Shown here in pieces: positions 49,101-58,113 of a stretch of 64,000 nucleotides of DNA. The notes below the pieces were generated by a model. It ran no database searches. It was not told the DNA's origin and was given only the letters and a program-made list of their open reading frames with translations. The position numbers and the translations under genes were made by a program. Position 1 is the first letter of the stretch, and the number at the start of each line of letters is the position of its first letter. Source of the stretch: Hedera helix (lineage: Eukaryota; Streptophyta; Magnoliopsida; Apiales; Araliaceae); assembly GCA_947179155.2 (NCBI GenBank), contig OX359269.1:55614524-55678523 (forward strand), written 5' to 3'.

Positions 49101-49383
49101 TTTTTATTGGATCTGTTCTCCCTCTTATTTACTCCTATATCTTTATGTCCTTTAGTAATCTTAAACTGTGTTCCCACAGGTGTGTGCAATCACGCATTCC
49201 ATTTCCACTGCATCAGCCGATGGCTCAAAACCCGCCAAGTGTGCCCACTTGGTATTTAATTACACCCACTTTAATCAACTTATTTATGTTCATTGCTTCT
49301 AATGGCATGGCTAAATTCTGTTTTTATGTATTCTGTCTTTTAAAGATAATAGCGAGTGGGAGTTTCAGAAGTATGGACACTAG
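41941..49383 (+). CDS. RBX1: RING-box protein RBX1 (ROC1/HRT1), 122 aa
   Basis: Catalytic RING subunit of cullin-RING (SCF-type) E3 ubiquitin ligases: it binds the cullin, recruits the E2 and promotes neddylation, in nucleus and cytoplasm. Exons: 41941-42088, 42216-42266, 42382-42441, 49180-49251 and 49346-49383. All are GT-AG and every intron is phase 1. The N-terminus is Ser/Ala-rich and ends in the cullin-binding strand KRFEIKKWNAVALWAWDIVV. All RING-H2 zinc ligands are present with spacing identical to human RBX1: Cys56, Cys59, Cys67, Cys70, Cys82, Cys89, His91, His94, His96, Cys97, Cys108 and Asp111. The C-terminus is NSEWEFQKYGH. Intron 3 is 6.7 kb because of several transposon insertions, yet its splice sites are normal. 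The gene looks functional. Confidence 0.97.
42489..42902. mobile_element. hAT-type MITE in RBX1 intron 3
   Basis: The termini are GGGGTGTTTGAT and, reversed, GGGGCTGTTTAT, the typical plant hAT ends. The flanking 8-bp sequences TAAGTAAT (42481-42488) and TAGGTATT (42903-42910) match at six of eight positions, consistent with an old 8-bp target duplication. The interior has CATTCAG/CTGAATG words and is non-coding. Confidence 0.75.
43558..43676. mobile_element. Foldback segment in RBX1 intron 3
   Basis: GGAAATTGATATTTCCACAAG at the left pairs with CTTGTAAAAATATCAATTCCC at the right. An internal CACAAG/CTTGTG pair nests inside. It is probably a small MITE. Confidence 0.5.
43783..43873. other. 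Hairpin in RBX1 intron 3
   Basis: GTAGTTTTAGTATTACAATGC (43791-43811) pairs with GCATTGTAATACTAAAATTAC (43847-43867), with a single mismatch across 21 bp and a loop of about 35 nt. Partial pairing continues outward. As sense RNA within the intron it would form a stable stem-loop. Confidence 0.6.
44533..44640 (+). mobile_element. tRNA-derived SINE-like element in RBX1 intron 3
   Basis: TTAGCACGATGGTTA resembles a Pol III A box and GGGTTGAGTTTCAG a B box, spaced about 35 bp apart as in tRNA genes. An A-rich tail (ACAAAAAAAAGAAAGAAAAAA) follows. I did not find target duplications. Confidence 0.45.
45051..45400 (+). mobile_element. Possible solo LTR in RBX1 intron 3
   Basis: It starts TGTTGGACATTTAATAGCG. 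It contains a CTATAAGCTATCTTTCTCTC promoter/R-like stretch and ends near CTTGTCCTATCAACT, close to the reverse complement of the start. The terminal CA is degenerate and no target duplication is evident, so this is tentative. Confidence 0.35.
46117..46163. repeat. (CT)n(TA)n compound microsatellite
   Basis: CT repeats pass directly into TA repeats, ending before CCCGGGCC, in RBX1 intron 3. Confidence 0.9.
46928..48830 (-). mobile_element. Short non-autonomous LTR retroelement in RBX1 intron 3
   Basis: Two direct repeats, 46928-47298 (371 bp) and 48458-48830 (373 bp), are closely similar along their length and share termini TGATG...CATCA. Next to the right-hand repeat the plus strand reads TTGGCTCTAATACTAT. 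Its reverse complement (ATAGTATTAGAGCCAA) is a diverged tRNA-iMet primer-binding site, so the element points to the minus strand, antisense to RBX1. The 1.16-kb interior has no recognisable gag, protease, integrase or reverse transcriptase, only short broken frames. Flanking pentamers ACTTG and CTTTG do not match well. It is best called a TRIM/LARD-like element; the divergence of the LTRs indicates an old insertion. Confidence 0.85.
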
Positions 49384-50817
49384 TGGGTGCAATAGCAGGC
49401 AGTGGAACCGTACCCCTCATTTCTGGAAATTGGGAATCCTTAAACAAGAGACATCTCCTTGGTTCTGGTGCTTTCTTGTAGTGCTATTGAAGTTTTTAGA
49501 CCATGTTTTTTATTTGACTGGATGTAGGATTATCGGGCAGCAATTTAAAACGGAATGTGCAGTTTCATAAACTCGGTTTGTGGTATTTACTTAATTGCAG
49601 AGTGTTGATTGCTTGTTCATAGCTGAACCTCATCATCAAAGCTGTGAAATTACAATGCACTATATTCATCAATTCATGACTGCAGTGTAATTGCTTTATT
49701 TTTTACTATTTTTTAAAATATAATTGCTGTTATTATAGATCGAGTATTGCTAGGTATGGCGAAAACTTTGTGTTAAATTACAATTGTGAAACGTATCAAT
49801 ACACGAGATTATATAAAAGTATAAAATGACCCTATTTATTATACATCTCTACAAAAGGAGTATTACTAGTACTTATTTTCGTAACTGACATTATAGAAGT
49901 CGTCTTAAACTTTTAAAATATATCATTTTCTGTATAAATTTGCTAGTTGTATTAGTACATGGTTCGCTTCATGTGCTTTGAGACGGGAATATTTTCCTCG
50001 AGTGTGGAATTCTATTGTTGGATTCAAGTAGTACTGTCAATAATCGACATTTGTTGGGTTCCATTCTCTATCGTGCATTTTAACACAGGTATCTGATTTA
50101 TCTTATTTGAGTTATGATGAATTGACTAATATTTATTTCAATGCGTTATTTGTGTAAAGATTCTCGAACTAGTTGACTCGCAGCTATCTCAAGCTTGGTT
50201 GATGAATCTAGACACCATACATGGTTGATGAATCTAGACACTACAGAATACCCAATTATAATTGATAGTTGTACTACTTGTATTTTTTTAGTGAAAAGAT
50301 AACGATTTATGTTTTTTTTGAAAATAACTTTCTTTATTTTAAATATTCTAATCTATTAGGATAATTTATCTCAATTTAGAGGAAGGGATAACTTATTATT
50401 TTCATTACTCTGTTGAAGTTTTCATATTTTTGGATTTGTTTTCATATTCTGTACTTGTCTTCAAGATAATTTGCATATCAGAAAAATTTGAATCATCAAC
50501 ATCTATATTAATAGAAGTGAGTCATATTAATACGTCAAGTTCTTTTTATTAATAGAAATGATCAAGTGGTCATCGATTAAAAATGATTTTATGAGTAGAA
50601 AAAAAGCAAATCATTATCCGGAAAAAAATAAAATTAATTGTCATATATGTTGGACTCTCGACTTTCTGAAGGCAAGAAGTAAATCGATTGAAAATGATTT
50701 TCTGAATAAAAAAAAGCAGTCATTGTATGTAAAAAAAATTATTTCAATTGTAATATATTTTGGACCAACTTTAAAAAAAATTCAGACGAAGAGTAGTATT
50801 GTAAAATAAAAGAAGAG
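49384..50817. other. Region between RBX1 and the tRNA gene
   Basis: 49384-49700 is the presumed RBX1 3' UTR. Beyond it is AT-rich DNA with a 26-bp tandem repeat (TGGTTGATGAATCTAGACAC at 50197 and 50223) and a duplicated segment of about 120 bp (50560-50800) containing AAAATGATTTTATGAGTAGA and AAAATGATTTTCTGAATAAA. I see no gene. Confidence 0.55.
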
Positions 50818-50899
50818 CGACGCCTGAGAGATTCGAACTCTCGCGGGGAAACCCCATGTACTTAGCAGGCACACGCCTTAACCACTCGGCCAAAGCGTC
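50818..50899 (-). tRNA. trnS-GCU: tRNA-Ser (anticodon GCU)
   Basis: The reverse complement begins GACGCTTTGGCCGAGTGGTT and ends GAGTTCGAATCTCTCAGGCGTC plus a G discriminator. The 7-bp acceptor stem closes (GACGCTT with AGGCGTC, one G-U). The A box (TGGCCGAGTGG), the B box (GAGTTCGAATC), the anticodon loop CTGCTAA with GCT at 50864-50866 and a long serine-type variable arm are all present. There is no intron. A TTTT terminator follows at 50805-50808. The sequence is of nuclear type. Confidence 0.96.
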
Positions 50900-51712
50900 G
50901 TTAAAGTAATATTTCAATCTTGATGGAATATAGTTTGATATTTAAATTTAATAAAAATTAGAAAACTTGGCTAATTTGTAATTGAAGGACCCAGCCGCAA
51001 TTTCTTACCAATTCCAATTGTATTATTCTCTGCCTGCTCAAACGAGCAAGTTTCAATTTTTTTTGAATAAAATAATATCATCAGAGCCACAAAAGGAAGT
51101 TTTCCTATTGACGTACGTATTGGTGTGAATTTAAGTCATATTTATTTAACAACTCCCAACACCGAAAAGTGTGACTATTTTTTATGATTGCGATCAAATA
51201 GACATAAAGTATCTTTTAAAAAAAAAACTAGCTAAAATAAAAGTGATACAAGCCGTCTAAAACTATTGTGCTGGTGGCGACAGGTACACCGCCGCCTTGG
51301 TATGTATGGGAAGGTATTAGGTGATTGGAGTTATTTTTTCCGACCTAATATAATTTTGGTCCGATATAATATATAATTCAGTTACACGTCTAGCTTCTAT
51401 TTCAAACAAAAATATATGAAAAAAAGAATCACCAAGCAAAGTTAGCTTTAAATGTATTCCTTCCTTTTCTTCCCTTATTTTGTGCCTCAAAAGGAATAAT
51501 ACATTACATACTCTTCTCGCTTGTACACCACCATCTAGATTAATACTACAATAAAAAACAAGGTTACATAATAAAAGGAAACAAACAAACCACCCGCAGT
51601 AATATCTCCTTCCAATTCTATTTTGCCTTGTGATTGCCTCCATCCAATTCCCAGTGAGCAGCAGGCAGGCTACAATACACTATCCAAGCAACAAAAGTAG
51701 TATCAGTGTGGA

Positions 51713-51748
<36 letters not shown>

Positions 51749-51820
51749 TTTCACTCCCATTTTGTGCGCTTTAAAACCCCCAACCAAGATACACTAGTTT
51801 GCATCCTCATCGATTCATAT
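50900..51820. other. Intergenic region between the tRNA and the subtilase 3' end
   Basis: AT-rich DNA with a TA microsatellite at 51717-51746. Most of 51760-51820 is likely subtilase 3' UTR. No gene was seen. Confidence 0.5.
51717..51746. repeat. (TA)n microsatellite
   Basis: A 30-bp TA tract about 75 bp beyond the subtilase stop codon. Confidence 0.9.
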
Positions 51821-54118
51821 TCAAGTGGCGGCAGAAATCTTGGTCCACGAAACAGCAATTGGGCTCCTCACAAGGTGAATACCATCGGTCCACTCGATCG
51901 ACCCAAATGTGCTACCACTGCCTCCTCCAACCCTGGACTCCAATGCAGCGCTGGTGAATGTAACCTCATACGACAGCGTTTCGATCTCTGCAGTGAACAC
52001 AAGCTTACTAGGCGACACACTGATCTCAACCGATGGCGGAGCACTCACCTTCACCTCGTAAACTGCATCCACATTACTCCCAACATTTTTCACATCCCTC
52101 TTGTATTTCAACTCCCCAATGTCACCCTTAAACACCACTGCGAAGGCTGGGTAATTCAAATTACCGGGACTGCCTAAATTTTGTGCACTGCAATCCACCT
52201 TAACATCTCCCGTAAACACAGCTATCCTCTTGGGAGTATATCCAATGGCGCATAGGAAAGCCACGTAATCGCTCACATCAATGTCGTAAATCAATCCCGG
52301 ATCAAGAGCTCTGTTAGGGTCCACGTGTCCCGCACCGTGAACGAACGGTGTTGATTGTTTTCCAGTGGCAAGGTCCGTAATATTGCTACCGGTATTGTCT
52401 ATATTGTAAGCTGTTGTCATGAGGGCTGATTTTATAGCAGCTGGGCTCCAATCTGGGTAGGCCCTACGAAGCAAAGCAGCCAATCCGCTCACGTGAGGGC
52501 ATGACATGGACGTGCCTGATATAATATTGAACGCCACTCTTCTCGGGTCAATATCAAGACTCGTTGGGCTGGTGTAACCGGTCCAACCGGCTAAAATGTT
52601 GACACCCGGTCCAATCACGTCTGGTTTGAGAATCTCCGCCGTGAGATGGTTCGGACCGCGGCTGGAGAACGACGCCACGCGAGGTGCCGATGGAGACCGT
52701 CCTATCACCGTTCCTTGGAATGTAATCGTTGCAGTTGGTGATGAATCCGATCTCACGTATTCTCTGATCTTGTCTCCGGCTTTCGCGCCAACCATAGTCG
52801 CCGGAATTAGGTGAGAATCGGCGAGAAGCTCTTCGCCGTTCTCGTCCGTGTTGGCGTGGATCATTCCGACACCGCCAGCAATTTTGACGGCATTTCCTTT
52901 CTCCACCCTCGCATTGCCCCCACGATCACAGATAACTATTTTACCGGCGACTTTGGAAGGATCGAGCTTTCGGTTGTAGCAATATCTGCTTCCGCAGTCA
53001 TCGGCATAAACTAATGGATACCTCGATCCTCCAAGTGAATCTCCAGAATACAGCGATACACCGTCGAAGATCCTTCCGTCGCCGAGAGTCACATCCGCAG
53101 GGAACTCCCTATCAATCGTCGAAGCACCAACGGTGATAATCCAGGGTGCAATGTTCACGGCGGTGTACGGATCGGGACCGGAATTTCCAGCGGAACACGA
53201 CACAACAACACCGTGTTGCGCAGCGCCAAAAGCACCTATGGCGATGGAATCGTGATCGTATTGAGGAGCGTAACCGTTGGCGCCGACGGAGAGAGATATT
53301 ACGTGAACACCGTCGGCAACAGCTTGATCCATCGCAGCCAGAATATCTGAATCATAACAGCCTAAAGTCCAACAGATCTTGTAAACAGCGATTCTCGCCT
53401 TGATCGCCATACCTCTAGCTTCACCTTTGGCATATTGAAAGAAGCTCGCGTTTGCAACGACAGATCCAGCGGCTGTAGAAGCCGTATGAGTTCCATGACC
53501 TTCTGTATCTCTCGGTGAAAGAGATTCTCCAGTTTCATCTATTTTGCTTCCTAATTTAGCTGTATAGCCACTGTAATAAGCTCTGGCACCGATTATTTTC
53601 TTATTACATACGGACGAAGGAAAATCCGGTGCAGTTTCGCAAATACCTTTCCAACCGGATGGGACAGGAGAGAGACCATCATCGGAGAAGCTCGGGCGTT
53701 CCGGCCAAATTCCAGTATCGAGAACTCCGACGATAACGTCATCAGCGTAATCAGAGTTAGGCCAAAGGCCGAAGGAGTCTTCAAGGCCGAGAAACTGAGG
53801 GGTGTGAGTGGTGTGGAGGCGGCGAACTCGGTCGGGGAGGACGGCGAGTACTCCAGGGACGCCGCGCAGATGAGCAGCCTGAGCGGCGGTGATTACGGCG
53901 GAGAAGCCGGTGGCGGCGCGATCGTAGGTGTAGAGGATTTTGGAGGAGGAGGAGATGATAGAGGAGTACCAGTGGTGGTGAGTGGTGTATATGGATGGCT
54001 TTTGAGATTTTGAGACGTGGATGATAAAAGTTTGTGGATGGTCAGCTGCATCGGAGAATACTGGAGAGACGAGACAGAGGAAGAGGAGAAAGGAGGAGAA
54101 CAGTGAAGGAATCACCAT
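51821..54118 (-). CDS. SBT1: Subtilisin-like serine protease (SBT1 class), 765 aa, intronless
   Basis: Secreted plant subtilase, processed in the secretory pathway and acting in the cell wall or apoplast. The signal peptide is residues 1-23 (MVIPSLFSSFLLFLCLVSPVFS). An I9 inhibitor propeptide follows (TFIIHVSKSQKPSIY to about 102), with maturation before TTHTPQFLGL. The catalytic triad is complete: Asp134 (VLDTGIWPE), His208 (DTEGHGTHTAST) and Ser537 (SGTSMSCPHVSG), with the oxyanion Asn312 (SAGNSGP). The PA insert lies at roughly 350-470 and the C-terminal Fn3-like domain at about 655-765. Length, lack of introns and motifs fit the SBT1.4-to-SBT1.7 group. Substrates cannot be read from sequence; relatives act in seed-coat mucilage, senescence or immunity. 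Codons are GC-rich compared with the flanks. Higher-numbered subtilase paralogs are not present nearby. Confidence 0.96.
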   Translation of the reverse strand: MVIPSLFSSFLLFLCLVSPVFSDAADHPQTFIIHVSKSQKPSIYTTHHHWYSSIISSSSKILYTYDRAATGFSAVITAAQAAHLRGVPGVLAVLPDRVRRLHTTHTPQFLGLEDSFGLWPNSDYADDVIVGVLDTGIWPERPSFSDDGLSPVPSGWKGICETAPDFPSSVCNKKIIGARAYYSGYTAKLGSKIDETGESLSPRDTEGHGTHTASTAAGSVVANASFFQYAKGEARGMAIKARIAVYKICWTLGCYDSDILAAMDQAVADGVHVISLSVGANGYAPQYDHDSIAIGAFGAAQHGVVVSCSAGNSGPDPYTAVNIAPWIITVGASTIDREFPADVTLGDGRIFDGVSLYSGDSLGGSRYPLVYADDCGSRYCYNRKLDPSKVAGKIVICDRGGNARVEKGNAVKIAGGVGMIHANTDENGEELLADSHLIPATMVGAKAGDKIREYVRSDSSPTATITFQGTVIGRSPSAPRVASFSSRGPNHLTAEILKPDVIGPGVNILAGWTGYTSPTSLDIDPRRVAFNIISGTSMSCPHVSGLAALLRRAYPDWSPAAIKSALMTTAYNIDNTGSNITDLATGKQSTPFVHGAGHVDPNRALDPGLIYDIDVSDYVAFLCAIGYTPKRIAVFTGDVKVDCSAQNLGSPGNLNYPAFAVVFKGDIGELKYKRDVKNVGSNVDAVYEVKVSAPPSVEISVSPSKLVFTAEIETLSYEVTFTSAALESRVGGGSGSTFGSIEWTDGIHLVRSPIAVSWTKISAAT

Positions 54119-54184
54119 TTTTTCAGTCTTCCGGATAAATTGGAGATGGTGATGACCGAGTGAAGGAGGGAGGTAGCTAGGTAG

Positions 54185-54200
54185 GTGTATATATATTACT
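54185..54200 (-). promoter_or_regulatory. Subtilase TATA box
   Basis: The minus strand reads ATATATATACAC about 70-80 bp upstream of the ATG at 54118. That leaves a leader of roughly 40-50 nt. Confidence 0.5.
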
Positions 54201-54869
54201 CATTGATCGTGCCCAGCTGCTGCTGATGATGATAAAGAAATTGCTTCTTTGGGCCTTGTTTGACCACGTTACCCATCATAATTGGACAGAGTTTTTTTTA
54301 AATAAAAAATATCCTATCTATATAATATTATATGAATTAATTTTATTATACATTTGTCTAATAAAATTTTAATTTATAATTATACTACTTTTTTTATAAT
54401 AGTTTAATTTATTAATTATATATATAAATTTATAATTAATAAAATAAATAATTTCACCGTAACGCGCAGAATTATATGTAATTATTATTATATATTTATT
54501 GTATATATTACCATATGTCACGCTCACAATAATTCAACTTTTCACTAGCATTTAATATCAATTATCATCAAAACTAGAGCAACAACTAATTACTCTCGTT
54601 TTTTAATTTTTCTTACAACTAAATAATTATCCAATATTTTAATTTTTAATTAAAACATTGCAAATGTTAATTATGACTCACGCAATATTATGGTACTTCT
54701 TTACGAGTAAAAACAATTTTTAAATATTATCACATAATTATTATTCTCGATTTTTTCACCTACTATATGATATTATTTTAAACTCACAATTGGCCTTTTT
54801 AATCTTAATTACATATAATTTAACGCATAATTTTGTTAATTCAATTCTTACACAAAAATATTATAAATA

Positions 54870-55485
54870 TAAACTGATATTCATATCCAAATCAATTTTA
54901 TATCGCTTAATTTAAGCAATTCCATCATTGCATCAAAGCCAATTTAATATTACCAAATTAATAATAATTTTTTTTATTTTTAATTTTATACTCACACTAC
55001 AAATCGAAACTGATATTTATAAATCAAATCCAAATTGATTTATACTGCATAATTCAACCAATCCCAAATTGACCTAAACACGTTTTAATATGATATTATC
55101 CAATACTTTTGTTTTATATATTACCACATAAAAATCAATAAATACCATCTTTTTTTTATATCCCAAGATTAATGCAAATCCAATTTGATTTTATAACGCA
55201 CAATTTAACCAATCCCAAATTGAAATTGTCCCAAATTCATGTGTTATTAATCTAAACACGTTTTAAATTGATATTATCCAATACTTTTATTTTATATATT
55301 ACTTCATAAAAATCAATAATTACCCACAAAAAAAAATATTATTACCTTTTTTATATCCTAAGATTAATACAAATCCAATTTGATTTTATAACACATAATT
55401 TAACCAATCCCAAATTGAAATTAGCCCAAATTTATTTATAAACACTTTTTAATATGATATTATCCAATACTTTTGTTTTATGTAT
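54870..55485. repeat. Degenerate tandem repeat array
   Basis: A unit of about 150-195 bp is present in three to four copies. Each contains CAAATCCAATTTGATTTTAT, ACCAATCCCAAATTGA, AAACACGTTTTAA and GATATTATCCAATACTTTT (final motif near 55091, 55272 and 55456). It is non-coding and lies upstream of the RPA-like pseudogene. Confidence 0.75.
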
Positions 55486-55679
55486 AACTACATTGTCAAA
55501 TTCAATATTTGGTTCGAGGCTTTTAATTAAAGTAGATATCTCAGAGGTTGTTGATTTCAATAATAAGTATATTACATTCTTCTATTTACCCTTATTAATT
55601 TTTACGGTTGAAAATTTAATTCTTTTTATTTACACCACACTTTTGTTCGCCTGAATAACTACGGTTGTGTTGAAAAAAA

Positions 55680-57225
55680 TTATTCAATTGCATTAAGTCA
55701 TCTGTCTAGCCAGAGCACAAATTCAATTACAGATGAATTCATGCACAACTGTGATAGAAAAACTCTTGATGAGATACATGATGCAATAGAGGTAAAACAG
55801 TTGTTGCAACACCTTACTTTTGTCATCACATAAACTACATTTTAAATTTATTGTTATCTTAATTTCTTTTGTTGTTTTTCAATGGAACAATCCAGGAGTC
55901 AACATATGTCGTACTTGCTACTATTCTTTGCATAGAAACCGTATACAATAGGTTCTACAATAATTACAAAAAATGTCGAAAAAAGTAAAATTTGACAATG
56001 AAAAATATTGGTGTGATAAATATTGTGACTATGTGAAGTATGTCATACCAATATATTGTAATCAAAATATTTTATGTTGGGATCTGGGTATCAGAATGAG
56101 GCTTGGGCTTGTCTATGTTGTTTTGTTGGGCTGGGTTTTCCTTTTAACACTTTGGTTCTTTTATGGGCCGGGTAAAGGACCCTCATGGGAGTTGGGCTTT
56201 TTAGCTGTTGGCCCATGCTCGGTTAGGGGCTCTTGGCCCTACACACTTTCCAATATTTGTACGCTCATATAAATAGAGACTTGCATGGGAGTGGAAAAAG
56301 ATATTATCATATCAAACCGCCCTTACCACTTTTCATATTTAGAACCATCATTTTTCAGCAAATAAGCTCTCTGTTGTACTTGAGAAAGATTGTAAGCACT
56401 ACCATCATACTAGTGAAATTACCCTTTTAACCGTGGGTTTTTTCCTGTTGGGTTTCCACGTAAAATCCTGTGTCTTCATAATACTTTATCCTGTTTTATT
56501 GGTGTTTGACGTTTGATTTTCCTGGTTGTTTCGTGATTTTCAACGAGTTATAAAATTTGGCGTTAACATTTTCTTATGGGGTATATTACACAAATACTTT
56601 GACACCAATTTTCTAACTTGGTAAATCTATCTTTTAAAACAAATTCAAAGTTCAAGTTAAAGTAATGGATAATACTTATAGTGCATCTTTTGTTCTGTTT
56701 GACCGTGAAGCCTAATAATAAGCAATAGAAAAATCAACATATGAATTGAGGGAACACTTACTTAAGGTAAATTTTAAATTTAACTTTTATAAAATATTTA
56801 CTGTATACAACATTTAACTTATGTATAAAATTGTTATTAACTCAATTTTTTAAAGATTTTTTTTCAAAATACAAGGCAAATTATACGACATTCACAGTTG
56901 CCATAATGATTGACGATAAAAAAACTAATTGAAGCTCACAGAAACTTATGTGATGGAACTCAGGTATTATTATCACGCATATTTATTATCACATATATTT
57001 TACTTGTTCTAAAAATTATACATATAATTGATATCAAAATTAATTACATATATTTCTAACAATTTCTTATATGTCTGTTTTTTCATGTTATTATAGTTAA
57101 TACAAGGGGAGTCATTACATGATACATTTAAGGTTATGCTATCAATTATGTCACACCTACAAGCAAAAAACCTAAACCTTCAATCAGCGACGATAATGCA
57201 CAAGTATCTCAGAATGGGCTTTAAC
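55680..57225 (+). pseudogene. RPA70-like (replication factor A C-terminal domain) pseudogene
   Basis: Three blocks in order match plant RPA1/Helitron RPA proteins: CDRKTLDEIHDAIE (55759-55794); after an intron, ESTYVVLATILCIETVYNRF, then FDNEKYWCDKYCDYVKYVIP (55893-56050), which carries a C4-type zinc-ribbon-like segment; and KVQVKVMDNTYSASFVLFDR EA (56649-56715), the OB-fold strand motif. A tail YAINYVTPTSKKPKPSISDD follows (57139-57200). A one-base frameshift lies at YKKC|KKVKF and stops follow FDREA. An intact protein would bind single-stranded DNA. The solo LTR at 56075-56568 splits it. Confidence 0.72.
56075..56568 (+). mobile_element. Solo LTR inserted in the RPA-like pseudogene
   Basis: The element starts TGTTGGGATC and ends GGCGTTAACA (TGTT...AACA). 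It is flanked by TTTTA and TTTTC (56070-56074 and 56569-56573), a near-match 5-bp duplication. The 3' part has the CCGTGGGTTTTTTCCTG and GGGTTTCCACGTAAAAT words typical of Copia LTR ends. There are no internal retroelement sequences. Confidence 0.75.
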
Positions 57226-58113
57226 CTTTAGCTATAACTAATATTTACACCCATTAGTATAATCTATTAAAAGATGTCATGACATTTTTATTTTATGCAA
57301 TAAATATTTATCCCTGAGAGAATTTTATATATATTTTTTTTTCTTCTGCCATTGGCTTCACTCGAATCTTCAAATTCAGCAAATTGCATTTCTATGCCTA
57401 CATGTTATATGTAAGAAAATGGGTAATGATGCACATATTGTTTTTTGTTGCTATCCTCTTAATTAATCTTTTTAGTTTAACATGACTTCGATTATAACTA
57501 CTTGGATGCACACTTAATACTACAAATTGGACAAAAATAGAGAGTTGTTTATTTTGCTAGAGCATTGATGTATTATTTTGATTTACTAGTATTATGTGAC
57601 CTACTATGTGGTCTAGCAAGTGTTGTTTATATGAAATTTTTTGTTGATTATCAATTATTTTTTGATAAAATTGAATGATTACATAATTGTATACAAGGAG
57701 CAAAATTATAAGAATTACTTTTGTTATACATTTGTTGGATACATTTTTAATTTATATATAGACCACCACTTTATTATATTTTAATTTATTAAATCTATAT
57801 ATAAATTTATAATCAATAAAATAAATAATCCTGTTACAAAGCGCGGGTTTAAATCTACTACTCCTATAAAATAGTATACATATAAATCAATAGTATCATC
57901 TACTACTTCACACGGATAATAAAAGCTGAGAATATTAAAGGGCTGTCGATTCCCCGAATTACTCGTGCCTCCATCATGCTTTTCACAGAATTAAATAATA
58001 ACTTAAGGCCATAACTTATATGTAAGAAAAAAAAAGATTTAGATTTTATATTTACTGGTGGATAGAAGTAGAACCAAGATGCACATTGCACTAATAATCA
58101 TTATTATTATATA

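Larger units (their letters stand above)
54345..57859 (+). mobile_element. Degenerate Helitron-like block with RPA-like cargo
   Basis: Two related segments of about 130 bp bound the block: 54345-54475 and 57722-57858. Both run CATTTGT, TTTTAATTTATA, TATAAATTTATAAT and AATAAAATAAATAAT, then end in CACCGTAACGCGCAG or CCTGTTACAAAGCGCGGG followed by TTTAAATCTACT. A short GC hairpin just before CTACT resembles the 3' end of plant Helitrons (hairpin plus CTRR). Between them are tandem repeats and a replication-protein-A-like pseudogene, a common Helitron-encoded gene. No RepHel is visible and the 5' TC end is not identified, so the borders are provisional. Confidence 0.5.

Noticed and set aside
48952..49155. 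Open frame just upstream of RBX1 exon 4
   Set aside because: It lies in the intron and is AT-driven; the RING coding frame begins only after the CCCACAG acceptor at 49179.
52596..54013. Several open frames antisense to the subtilase
   Set aside because: They are mirror frames of a GC-rich coding exon with no recognisable domains.
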